Shown here piece after piece: positions 56,836 through 64,000 of a stretch of 64,000 nt of DNA. The DNA comes from Chitinophaga qingshengii (lineage in GTDB: Bacteria > Bacteroidota > Bacteroidia > Chitinophagales > Chitinophagaceae). The stretch lies in contig NZ_JACVFC010000004.1 of the NCBI RefSeq assembly GCF_014529935.1, positions 579,655 to 643,654 on the forward strand, read 5' to 3'. A program made the position numbers and the translations under genes. The stretch's first letter is position 1. Every line of letters begins with the position of its first letter. Below the pieces are notes generated by a model, which had not been told where the DNA came from, ran no database searches, and worked only from the letters and a program-made list of their open reading frames with translations.

Positions 56836-57765
56836 ATGTCATTCATGTATGTGTTAAACGGAGATGCTACATTGTCCCTGCTAAGACAAAGCAAACTGAG
56901 AGGCGGTGTGGTAGTGTGCAGGGAAATGATGAGTGAAGGCAAAGTAAAAGTTACCAAAGACCCTGCTGTGTTTTTTGAAAGCCGTGCTAAACACCTCGAA
57001 TTTCATTACGGGATAGATAAACAAACTTATTATACAAACGTCGTACATGAGCTGGAGAAATTAAAAAACTCCGGCTCATTTGATGAAATCGTACTTTGGT
57101 TCGAAGCCGATCTGTTTTGCCAGATCAACCTGCTCTTCCTGATTCACTATCTTAAAACAAATCTCGATACTTTACCCCCCATCAGCCTGGTAGATCTGCC
57201 TCATCACCGTGAAGCAGCCGATTTCCCAAAACTGCTCGAACAACGTGTATTGCTTCAGCCAGCCGATATTCAACTGGCGCTCGATGCCTGGGATGCTTAT
57301 TGCGCCAATACTCCGCTGGCCCTGGAAACCATCGCCCATATGCCCGCCGGTAACCTGAAAAACCTTCCGGCAGCCATTCATGCACACCTGGAACGCTTCC
57401 CGGATGTAACCAGCGGCCTGAGCGCACTCGAAAAATTTTTCCTGCAAAAACTCTCGCTGGGCCGGTACCGCAAATACGACCTCTATATCGCTTTCTGGGA
57501 TGAATTATGGATATATGGATTCGGCGATTTTCAACTGGACCTGCTGCTGCAACGAATGCAACAGGCTGGTGTTATTGAAGAGGACGCCCAGATGATAGGT
57601 ATCACCAGTCTGGGACAGGAAGTGTTGAACAATGAGGAAAAATATCTCGATTATGTACCGTTACAACACCGGTGGCTGGGAGGTGTTAATATGGCCAGGT
57701 CATCCTGGTGGTGGGACCCGGGTAAGGACAGGATCGTTAAAAAAGAAAGCGCGAAGACCAGCTAG
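56836..57765 (+). CDS. DUF1835 protein
   Basis: A 309-residue soluble protein. The N-terminal part (MSFMYVLNGDATLSLLRQSKLRGGVVVCREMM, then FDEIVLWFEADLFCQINLLFLI) is characteristic of DUF1835. The C-terminal part has the conserved LSLGRYRKYDLYIAFWDELWIYG and PLQHRWLGGVNM. No function is established for the family. It is the last gene of the lemA-TPM-TPM group, though relevance to those genes is not clear. The stop codon is inside the terminator stem. Confidence 0.85.
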   Translation: MSFMYVLNGDATLSLLRQSKLRGGVVVCREMMSEGKVKVTKDPAVFFESRAKHLEFHYGIDKQTYYTNVVHELEKLKNSGSFDEIVLWFEADLFCQINLLFLIHYLKTNLDTLPPISLVDLPHHREAADFPKLLEQRVLLQPADIQLALDAWDAYCANTPLALETIAHMPAGNLKNLPAAIHAHLERFPDVTSGLSALEKFFLQKLSLGRYRKYDLYIAFWDELWIYGFGDFQLDLLLQRMQQAGVIEEDAQMIGITSLGQEVLNNEEKYLDYVPLQHRWLGGVNMARSSWWWDPGKDRIVKKESAKTS

Positions 57766-57780
57766 TCTTCGCGCTTTTTT
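57746..57780 (+). terminator. terminator of the lemA-DUF1835 group
   Basis: AAAGCGCGAAGAC pairs with GTCTTCGCGCTTT around CAGCTA, followed by a T run. The stop codon of the DUF1835 gene lies in the loop/right arm. Confidence 0.88.
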
Positions 57781-57798
57781 TATCGTTGTATAAAAATA

Positions 57799-60342
57799 CT
57801 ATTCTTTGACAGCGGTCCGGATAGCATCCGCAGCTTTCCGCATATAAGCAGCCTGCTGTTGCAGTCCTTCACGGTCGCTGCCGCTCACGGCGGTGGCATC
57901 GTTGTCTTTTTTCCGGGCGATTTCCTGCAGCCAGTTGCTGATATAGGTGTTGACCTGGCTGTTATTGAACTGCACGGTCATCGCCTTCACCTGGTCCACA
58001 CCACGCTGTACGGCGTTGGTATTGTTGATTTTGGAAAGGAAACCGAGATAGTCAAAAGCAGCATTCAGCTTATCCTGGCCGGTAGTCTCGTCGAACTTGG
58101 CAGCTACAAAGGCAATGTCGTCAGGATTACCCTGACGGGCATAAATGCCGGCAATAGCGCTGACCAGTTTGCCCCTGGAGTCTTTCTCCAGTTGTTTGGC
58201 GATACCATAGGCTTTATTGATATCCAGTTCTGCCAGGGCTTCCAGGGCAGCAGCTTCTACGCCGTAAGACCTGTCTTTGGTGGCGGCTTCAAACAGCGGT
58301 GTATATTGGGCATCTTTCAGATCGCCCAGTTGTTTGATGGCAGCGGCTTTGGTCAGCGAGCTGGGGTCCTGTTTCGCCATTTCCACCAGTACCAGCAGTG
58401 CAGCCTCTTTTACAGCCGGCAGTTTCATATTCAGGGAAGATACAGCGAGTGTACGGAGGCCATGGTATTTATCTTTTAAAGCCGCTACCAGCAGCTTTAT
58501 TGCCTCAGTGTTGCGGCCTTGTTCTTCTACGGCTGCTTCAATAGCAATGCGGCGGTCCAGGTAGTTGGGCGCATGCGCGTATTGATAGGCATAGGTGGAG
58601 AAATCGCGGTGATCATCTTTCTTGGACAAAATTACTTTGTCGGCATCCACATTGATCAGGTCAGGTTTGGTGGTATAGGCAAAAGTGAAAGAGTCCACTT
58701 TGTTAGCCACGGTTACATGATAACGCTCTTTTTTACTACCGGTATACACGTCAATAGCCACCGGCAGTTGCCATACCTTGGCGTCTTTCTGGATCTGCTG
58801 TATATAAACGGTGACTTTATTGTTATTGTATTTGTAGCTGATATCCAGTTCAGGGTAGCCCTGACCGAAATACCATTGGTTAAAGAACCAGTTCATATCA
58901 CGGCCGGTTACCTCTTCAAAGGCCAGGCGCAGCTGGTGTGCTTCGGTAGCTTTGAAAGCGTTGGTCTTCAGGTACAGGTTCAACGATTTAAAGAAAGCGG
59001 AATCACCTACGGCGTTACGCAGCATATGCAGGATACGGCCACCTTTCTGGTAGGTGATCTGGTCAAACATATCTTCCTTATCGTGATAGTGGAAACGTAC
59101 CAGGTCTTTATCGCCGGAGTATTGTACCATGGAGAGGTAAGACATAGCAGCTTCGTAGCTGTGTTCATCGGCTGCATCTTTACCGTATTTGTGTTCGAGC
59201 CAGAGATACTCGCTGTAGTCGGCGAATGACTCGTTAACGGTCAGGTTGCTCCAGGATTCGGCAGTAGCCAGGTCGCCAAACCAGTGGTGGAACAGTTCAT
59301 GCGCAATCACGCATTCATTGTAGTTGTTATTGTCCAGCAGTTCACGGTCGGTTTTCTGCAGAAACTCACCATGTAACGTGGCCGTGGTGTTTTCCATGGC
59401 GCCGGATACATAGTCACGGCCGGTGATCTGGGAATATTTTACCCAGGGGTATTCATATCCGAGGATATTGGAATAGAAGGAAAGCATCTCAGGTGTATTG
59501 CCAAAGATGTTTTTCGCGTATTTTTCGTAAGGTTTCTCGAGATAATAATTCACCTCTTTGCCTTTCCACTTGTCTTTTACAACAGCGTAGTCGCCTACGG
59601 CCATCATAAACAGGTAGGGGGAATGGGGGAGGTCCATCTTCCAGGTATCGGTACGGGTACCGTCCGTATTTTTTTTCTGGCTCACCAGTTTACCGTTGGA
59701 GAGCGTTACATACTTATCAGGTACGGTCATGCTAAGCTCCTGGGTGCATTTCTGGTTGGTTTTATCGATGGTGGGGAACCAAACGGAAGAGCTCTCCGTT
59801 TCGCCTTGTGTCCATATCTGGGTAGGCTTATTGGGTTCTTTGCCGTCCGGGTTAATAAAGTATAGGCCTTTGGCGTCGGTAATGGCAGCGCTGCCTTTTA
59901 CTTTCAGCTCATTGGGCTTGCTGGTGTAGTTGATGTAAACAACGTATGATTCAGTAGCAGTATAGTTTTTATCCAGTTTGATATGCAGCTGGAGGGTATC
60001 ATAACTGTAGTGCAGCGGCGTGGTTTTACCGCCTTTTACGATGGCTACCTCGTGGATATCCATGCCTTTGGCATCGAGGGTGAGGGAGTCTGTCGCGTAA
60101 AAATGGGGTCTCAGGGTAATCCAGGCTTTGCCATAGAGATACCTTTTGGGGTAATCAAACCGTACGTCCAGTTTGGTGTGTACCAGGTCGTTGACCTTCG
60201 TGGCTGCTGCTCTATAGATTTTCAGGGCCGGATCATCGGTAGCCGCCTTCCCGGATTGAGCCATCAGGGAAGTTGTGGCGCCCAGGCCGGCCATCCCTCC
60301 GATCAGCACACCCAGTAAGGACCGCTTTAAGTGTTGATTCAT
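57799..60342 (-). CDS. M1-family aminopeptidase
   Basis: An 847-residue exported zinc metallopeptidase. The Met at 60342 (MNQHLKRSLLGVLIGGMAG) gives a signal peptide ending near LMAQ; the longer frame adds 21 residues without a clear purpose. The substrate-binding motif is YVSGAMENTTATLH (GAMEN) and the zinc site VIAHELFHHWFGD with the downstream ESFADYSEYLW (third ligand Glu). The C-terminal 250 residues contain HEAT-like helical repeats (ALKDKYHGLRTLAVSSLN, ALEALAELDINKAYG). It removes N-terminal residues from peptides in the periplasm, judging by the leader. A single-gene minus-strand unit. Confidence 0.94.
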   Translation of the reverse strand: MNQHLKRSLLGVLIGGMAGLGATTSLMAQSGKAATDDPALKIYRAAATKVNDLVHTKLDVRFDYPKRYLYGKAWITLRPHFYATDSLTLDAKGMDIHEVAIVKGGKTTPLHYSYDTLQLHIKLDKNYTATESYVVYINYTSKPNELKVKGSAAITDAKGLYFINPDGKEPNKPTQIWTQGETESSSVWFPTIDKTNQKCTQELSMTVPDKYVTLSNGKLVSQKKNTDGTRTDTWKMDLPHSPYLFMMAVGDYAVVKDKWKGKEVNYYLEKPYEKYAKNIFGNTPEMLSFYSNILGYEYPWVKYSQITGRDYVSGAMENTTATLHGEFLQKTDRELLDNNNYNECVIAHELFHHWFGDLATAESWSNLTVNESFADYSEYLWLEHKYGKDAADEHSYEAAMSYLSMVQYSGDKDLVRFHYHDKEDMFDQITYQKGGRILHMLRNAVGDSAFFKSLNLYLKTNAFKATEAHQLRLAFEEVTGRDMNWFFNQWYFGQGYPELDISYKYNNNKVTVYIQQIQKDAKVWQLPVAIDVYTGSKKERYHVTVANKVDSFTFAYTTKPDLINVDADKVILSKKDDHRDFSTYAYQYAHAPNYLDRRIAIEAAVEEQGRNTEAIKLLVAALKDKYHGLRTLAVSSLNMKLPAVKEAALLVLVEMAKQDPSSLTKAAAIKQLGDLKDAQYTPLFEAATKDRSYGVEAAALEALAELDINKAYGIAKQLEKDSRGKLVSAIAGIYARQGNPDDIAFVAAKFDETTGQDKLNAAFDYLGFLSKINNTNAVQRGVDQVKAMTVQFNNSQVNTYISNWLQEIARKKDNDATAVSGSDREGLQQQAAYMRKAADAIRTAVKE

Positions 60343-60439
60343 GTAAAAAACCGTTTTAATTAAATATATCAGCTTCTGATTATATAAAGGGTCAAATTTA
60401 AACAAATGGCCTTATAATGAGCTAAGTGGTTAAAAATGC

Positions 60440-60447
60440 TATTTTTG
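60440..60447 (+). promoter_or_regulatory. probable -7 box of the biotin carrier protein gene
   Basis: TATTTTTG matches TAnnTTTG and lies 30 nt before the start codon. A TTTG element at the proper distance is not evident. Confidence 0.4.
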
Positions 60448-60477
60448 TTGGACTTAGGCTAATAAATACAGCAAATT

Positions 60478-60975
60478 ATGATCAAGGCAACAGTTAACGG
60501 CAAATCTGCGTTTAGCATTCAACAGGATAGTACGCTTACCTGCAACGGGGAGGCGGTAGACTGGTCCGCGGTACAGGTACCTTCCGGCGATTACAGTATC
60601 ATCATGGATGGTCATAGTTATCAGGCCCAGGTGCTGAAGGTGGATAAAGAGAGCAAAACCGTTACCCTGCAAATTAATCAGCAGCAGTATGAAATAGCCA
60701 TTGAAGAACCGATAGATCAGCTGCTGGCGTCCATGGGTATCAAAGACGCCCTGACTAAAAAAGTGAATGATATCAAAGCGCCGATGCCGGGACTGGTACT
60801 GAAAGTACTGGTGACGCCCGGACAGGCGATCCACAAAGGCGATCCGGTACTCATACTGGAAGCCATGAAAATGGAGAATGTATTCAAGGCGGCTGCCGAT
60901 GCCGTTGTGAAAGAAATTAAAGTCGCAGAGCGCACCGCCGTAGAAAAAGGGGAGGTGCTGATCGTGCTGGAATAA
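60478..60975 (+). CDS. biotin/lipoyl carrier protein (BCCP-like)
   Basis: A 165-residue protein whose C-terminal 70 residues are a biotinyl domain: IKAPMPGLVLKVLVTPGQAIHKGDPVL with EAMKMENVF, where Lys131 is the biotinylation site. The N-terminal half is a beta-rich part resembling the corresponding region of carboxyltransferase-associated carriers. It could serve acetyl-, propionyl- or methylcrotonyl-CoA carboxylase. No carboxylase subunit is visible in the window. The following gene begins 36 nt downstream. Confidence 0.92.
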   Translation: MIKATVNGKSAFSIQQDSTLTCNGEAVDWSAVQVPSGDYSIIMDGHSYQAQVLKVDKESKTVTLQINQQQYEIAIEEPIDQLLASMGIKDALTKKVNDIKAPMPGLVLKVLVTPGQAIHKGDPVLILEAMKMENVFKAAADAVVKEIKVAERTAVEKGEVLIVLE

Positions 60976-61011
60976 TATTTGCGTAAGGACAGTTTTATAC
61001 CAATTTTTAGT

Positions 61012-62478
61012 ATGCTTCTTAAATACAGGACAGTATTATACCTATTGGCATGCTTGTTTTGCTGTGGCCGGTCATGGGCACAGAGCCAGCAGCATTATGT
61101 ATATATCCAGAGTGAAAAAGGCCAGCCCTTCTATGTAAAGGTGAATGGCCAGGTGCTGAGTTCTACCGAAAGGGGATATATTATCCTGCCCCGGTTGGAA
61201 AACGGCACCGTACCGATATCGGTGGGTTTTGCCCAGAGCGAAGGCCCTGCACAGGAACAGAAGTTCTATGTCAGGATTTCCAAAAATGACCAGGGTTTCC
61301 TGTTAAAGAAGGGATCGTTGTACAACCTGCAGACTTTCCGCGAAATCAAGGCCGATAACGGCGATGGCAGCACTGCTACAGCCGCCGCCCAGGAGCCGGT
61401 AACAGAGACGGTAGCTGCCAACAGTGAAGATACTGCCCGTAAGGAAATGATGGGTAATCTGCAGAAGGAGCTGGAAACTACTTTCGCTCAGAAAGCTACT
61501 GTCACTGGTCCGGGTAAACCATCTTCCCCTAAAGCCGGTAATTCATTTTCCTCCGCCCTTGATAAAGTAGTCGTAACGGGTAATGACCGGGACGAACCGG
61601 CAGAAGAGATAGCCCCCGCTAAGTCTGCCCAGCCTGTTGCCGTACCGGCAGGAGAAGTGGAAGTGAAAAAGCCTAGAGGCAAAAAACATAGAGGTGAAAG
61701 AGAGCCGCTGACCGACGAAGAGCAGGCTATCCTGAAATCCGTGATGGCGGAAGAGAGTAAGTCCGCCGCCGTTGAAGCAGCTGTTGAAGATCAGCCTAAA
61801 CAACAGGCAACAGAAGAGCAGCCGGCGCCTAAAAAAACGAAAAAACACCGTAAAAGGGAAGGAGATCCGGATTTTATAGAATTCCAGGATGAGAGCAAAC
61901 CTGCCGCTGCCGCCGCTGTTCCGGCTGCTGTGGCTGCTGCACCCGTTGAAGCTGTCACCTCCGCGGTGGATTTACCGGCTACCGAGGAAGCGCCGTCCCG
62001 CAAAAAGAAAAAGCGGAAACTGTTTGATGATACCGAACATCCGAATAATATCATCACTGATTCTTCCGGTTATGGTGTAGCGGCAGGTGGTGAAACATCT
62101 GCCAAAAGCAGGAAGAAAAAACATGACGACGCTGTGGAAGAAGTTACTGGAAAGAAAAATGCTGACACCCGTCTGATCAATACCGATTGTGGTAATATTA
62201 TGGATGACGATACTTTCCGGAAGGTATTGCGCAAGTTTGCCGGCTCCAAAAGCGATGACGGTATGATTGATGTGTTCCGCCGGTCTACCCGCAATTATTG
62301 TCTGGAAACCGCGCAAATCAAAACACTGGCGCAGCTGATGAGTACCGACGAGGCGCGTTACCGCCTGCTGGATATGGCTTATGCGAAGACTTATGACACC
62401 GAGAAATACGGTTCCCTGGAGTCATTATTGACAGAAAGCTATTATAAGGGCCGCTTTAAAGCCATGTTACATAAATAA
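61012..62478 (+). CDS. secreted protein with DUF4476 domain
   Basis: A 488-residue exported protein. The ATG at 61012 begins MLLKYRTVLYLLACLFCCGRSWAQ, a clear signal peptide; a TTG eleven codons upstream is less likely. A beta-rich N-terminal domain (about 28-110: HYVYIQSEKGQPFYVKVNGQ) is followed by a low-complexity Ala/Glu/Lys/Pro region (about 120-380), with several basic KKTKKHRKR-type patches. The C-terminal 95 residues (DDDTFRKVLRKFAGSKSDDG, then TAQIKTLAQLMSTDEARYRLLDMAY) form a DUF4476 domain. Function unknown. It follows the biotin carrier gene and precedes a terminator. Confidence 0.82.
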   Translation: MLLKYRTVLYLLACLFCCGRSWAQSQQHYVYIQSEKGQPFYVKVNGQVLSSTERGYIILPRLENGTVPISVGFAQSEGPAQEQKFYVRISKNDQGFLLKKGSLYNLQTFREIKADNGDGSTATAAAQEPVTETVAANSEDTARKEMMGNLQKELETTFAQKATVTGPGKPSSPKAGNSFSSALDKVVVTGNDRDEPAEEIAPAKSAQPVAVPAGEVEVKKPRGKKHRGEREPLTDEEQAILKSVMAEESKSAAVEAAVEDQPKQQATEEQPAPKKTKKHRKREGDPDFIEFQDESKPAAAAAVPAAVAAAPVEAVTSAVDLPATEEAPSRKKKKRKLFDDTEHPNNIITDSSGYGVAAGGETSAKSRKKKHDDAVEEVTGKKNADTRLINTDCGNIMDDDTFRKVLRKFAGSKSDDGMIDVFRRSTRNYCLETAQIKTLAQLMSTDEARYRLLDMAYAKTYDTEKYGSLESLLTESYYKGRFKAMLHK

Positions 62479-62520
62479 GTAAATGAATAAATAGATAAAT
62501 AATCTGGCCTTCGGCCGATG

Positions 62521-62559
62521 AATGAGCGAAGATAGACCATCTTCGCTCATTTTTTTTAA
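62521..62559 (+). terminator. terminator before truA
   Basis: AATGAGCGAAGAT pairs perfectly with ATCTTCGCTCATT around AGACC, followed by a T run. Confidence 0.9.
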
Positions 62560-62579
62560 TTGTATTATTTTCGCCCCCG

Positions 62580-63341
62580 ATGAACAGATATTTTATAGAA
62601 GTAGCCTATAAAGGTGCGCAATACAGCGGCTTTCAGGTGCAGGAGAACGCACATACCGTGCAGGCGGAAGTGGACAGGGCATTGAGTTTATTGTTCCGGA
62701 CGAAGATAGAAAGCACCGGTTCCAGCAGGACCGACGCGGGGGTGAATGCCCGTCAGAACTTCCTGCATTTTGATACGGAGTTGCCGCTGCATCCGCAGAT
62801 GCTGTACAAAATCAATGCTATTTTGCCGTCCGATGTAGTGCTGAACGGGGTATACCGGGTGCCGGAAGATGCCCATAGCCGTTTTGCTGCATTGGGTCGT
62901 TCCTATGAATATACCTTATATACCCGTAAGGACCCTTTTATGGAGGACCGGGGGTATTTCTATCCCTATAAGCTGGATATGGCCGCGTTGCAGGAAGCAG
63001 CCGGTATTCTCAGGGAGTACAGTGACTTCACTACTTTCTCCAAGCGGAACACGCAGGTAAAGACGTTTATCTGTGCCATCGCCGAGTCTTTCTGGACAAC
63101 AGAGGGGGAGCGTATAGTCTATAACGTTAGCGCCAACCGTTTTTTACGGGGAATGGTGCGTGGCCTGGTGGGAACTATGTTGCGGGTAGGGCGTGGTAAG
63201 CTTACGATACCGGAGTTTAGGGCAGCTATTGAAAGCCGGGATTGTACAAAGGCCGATTTCGCCGTGCCGCCGCAGGGATTGTTCCTGATGCAGGTACGGT
63301 ATCCGGAGGGGTTATTGGAACCGGTTTCCTTTATAAGATAA
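62580..63341 (+). CDS. truA: tRNA pseudouridine synthase A
   Basis: Isomerises uridines 38-40 in the anticodon arm of tRNAs. The 253-residue protein has YKGAQYSGFQVQ near the N-terminus, catalytic Asp52 in SSRTDAGVNARQNFLHFD, YEYTLYTRKDPF, YSDFTTFSK and NRFLRGMVRGLVGTMLRVG. The family is typically 240-260 residues, so this is full length. It lies alone between a terminator and the rRNA operon leader. A promoter with TATTATTTTCG-like sequence lies just upstream but is a weak match. Confidence 0.95.
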   Translation: MNRYFIEVAYKGAQYSGFQVQENAHTVQAEVDRALSLLFRTKIESTGSSRTDAGVNARQNFLHFDTELPLHPQMLYKINAILPSDVVLNGVYRVPEDAHSRFAALGRSYEYTLYTRKDPFMEDRGYFYPYKLDMAALQEAAGILREYSDFTTFSKRNTQVKTFICAIAESFWTTEGERIVYNVSANRFLRGMVRGLVGTMLRVGRGKLTIPEFRAAIESRDCTKADFAVPPQGLFLMQVRYPEGLLEPVSFIR

Positions 63342-63356
63342 GAGAATAACATCTTA

Positions 63357-63379
63357 GCCCAGGACTTCAGTCCTGGGAT
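63357..63379 (+). terminator. hairpin downstream of truA
   Basis: CCCAGGAC pairs with GTCCTGGG around a short loop. There is no T run, so it is a hairpin of uncertain function. Confidence 0.35.
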
Positions 63380-63597
63380 GGCGGGCGAGAGGTCTCCACA
63401 TCTCCAAAACTACAGCTATAAAAAGCGTTCGCTTTGGGTATATCTCCCTGATGATTCGTAGCTATACAAGACAAAAAACTGGTTTAACAGTATCGTTTCC
63501 TATATACAGGAGGGTTTTGAGTGAAATTTTTTTCAGTCTGTAATCCTTTGTGGTAAAGGGTTTTACGGTTTTATTGAAAAATAGTTCCAAGAAAAAG

Positions 63598-63627
63598 TTG
63601 GAAGTGTTAAAAATCCGCCTACCTTTG
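63598..63627 (+). promoter_or_regulatory. rRNA operon promoter P1
   Basis: TTGG (63598-63601), an 18-nt spacer and TACCTTTG (63620-63627). The sequence agrees with the Bacteroidota consensus except for the first base of the -33 element. Confidence 0.55.
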
Positions 63628-63784
63628 CGCTCCGCTTTGATAGAAAGCACGCACACAAAAGCTCTTCACATACTGCATTTTTACTGATACCGGGTTTGTA
63701 GTCTATGGCTGCAGATAATGAATGGCAGTGCATTTGCGCTGACTGTTCTCCGAAAAGAAAAAATAAAAAAATCTTAAAAAAAGA

Positions 63785-63815
63785 TTTGGTAGAAATGAAA
63801 AGTTGCTTACCTTTG
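63785..63815 (+). promoter_or_regulatory. rRNA operon promoter P2
   Basis: TTTG (63785-63788), a 19-nt spacer and TACCTTTG (63808-63815) match the consensus exactly. The -7 element is identical to that of P1. Confidence 0.75.
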
Positions 63816-64000
63816 CAACCCCAACGATAACGGGGCAACGAAAAGAAAGCGAAGTTGCGAAATTGAAATAACAGGATGTACGGTCAAATGGGCCACAGAG
63901 ATCGGATCTCAGACATCAGCTAACGATCAGCAGTGATCGAAAGTTCTTTGAAAGAATGGAAACAACAGCACGAATCAAATTAGTGATAGTTTGATTCAAT
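63816..64000 (+). other. probable leader of an rRNA operon (16S gene beyond the window)
   Basis: After promoter P2 there is no ORF, but GTTCTTTGAAA (63943-63953) resembles the boxA-type antitermination element of Bacteroidota rRNA leaders. Closer to the edge GAATCAAA (63972-63979) and TTTGATTC (63990-63997) form a stem that could be part of the 16S processing region. The 16S gene itself is not included, so this rests on the leader alone. Confidence 0.6.

Noticed and set aside
63462..63656. Minus-strand ORF of 64 codons near the right end
   Set aside because: It covers the rRNA P1 promoter, is AT-rich and its translation shows no domain.
1..64000. Prophage, insertion sequence or integrative element
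   Set aside because: No transposase, integrase, phage structural or conjugation gene was seen; coding is continuous and chromosomal in character.

Overview
The window is chromosomal DNA from a member of the Bacteroidota, most likely the family Chitinophagaceae and a Chitinophaga-like species. The evidence is type IX secretion (T9SS) components (a PorP/SprF protein and a CHU_C-type C-terminal sorting domain), a short primary sigma factor without region 1.1, an S16 protein with a long C-terminal tail, and many promoters matching the Bacteroidota consensus TTTG-N18-20-TAnnTTTG. I see no prophage, insertion sequence, integrase or CRISPR array. Species assignment is inference.

Layout. 1-2520 (minus): a GNAT/autoinducer-synthase-like acyltransferase, a stand-alone ThiF/E1-like enzyme and the start of a 7TMR-DISM sensor protein, probably one operon, preceded by a possible small ORF. 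2.6-8.6 kb: an exported superoxide dismutase, an envelope cluster (LptF/G-type permease, PAP2 phosphatase, GT39 glycosyltransferase), a hypothetical protein and a START-like protein. 8.9-17.0 kb (plus): a housekeeping block with rpoD, ffh, rpsP, rimM, trmD, rplS, tatA, gatA and a lytic transglycosylase. 17.1-21.0 kb (minus): a cation/proton antiporter, pgk and gapA. 21.1-26.3 kb: tRNA-Glu and a five-gene operon of secreted Ig-like proteins with a T9SS PorP-like protein. 26.3-28.6 kb: a NADP oxidoreductase, an AraC regulator and a DUF1345 protein. A second identical tRNA-Glu follows.

28.8-34.2 kb (minus): an FdhF/YdeP molybdoenzyme, bestrophin, DyP peroxidase and MccF-like S66 peptidase form a likely operon, divergent from a 1056-residue beta-propeller LytS-type histidine kinase (34.5-37.7 kb). 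37.7-43.4 kb (minus): an operon of an HD domain fused to a Pycsar-effector-like (DUF5706) membrane domain, polyphosphate kinase, a thioredoxin-like protein, a DUF4442 protein and a beta-CASP nuclease. 43.5-48.0 kb (plus): a lipoprotein overlapping a 1215-residue metallophosphatase/kinase-like/beta-barrel fusion. 48.1-54.5 kb (minus): a large GAF protein, lysA, an S4 RNA-binding protein, an M20 dipeptidase and a REC protein. 54.9-57.8 kb (plus): LemA, two TPM-domain proteins and a DUF1835 protein. 57.8-63.3 kb: an M1 aminopeptidase, a biotin carrier protein, a DUF4476 protein and truA. The window ends in what looks like an rRNA operon leader, with two tandem promoters and a boxA-like motif just short of the 16S gene.

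The most unusual content is the acyltransferase/ThiF/7TM-sensor operon, the HD-PycTM fusion next to polyphosphate kinase, the phosphatase/kinase-like/beta-barrel protein, and a set of long palindromic intergenic repeats concentrated at 50.5-55.5 kb.
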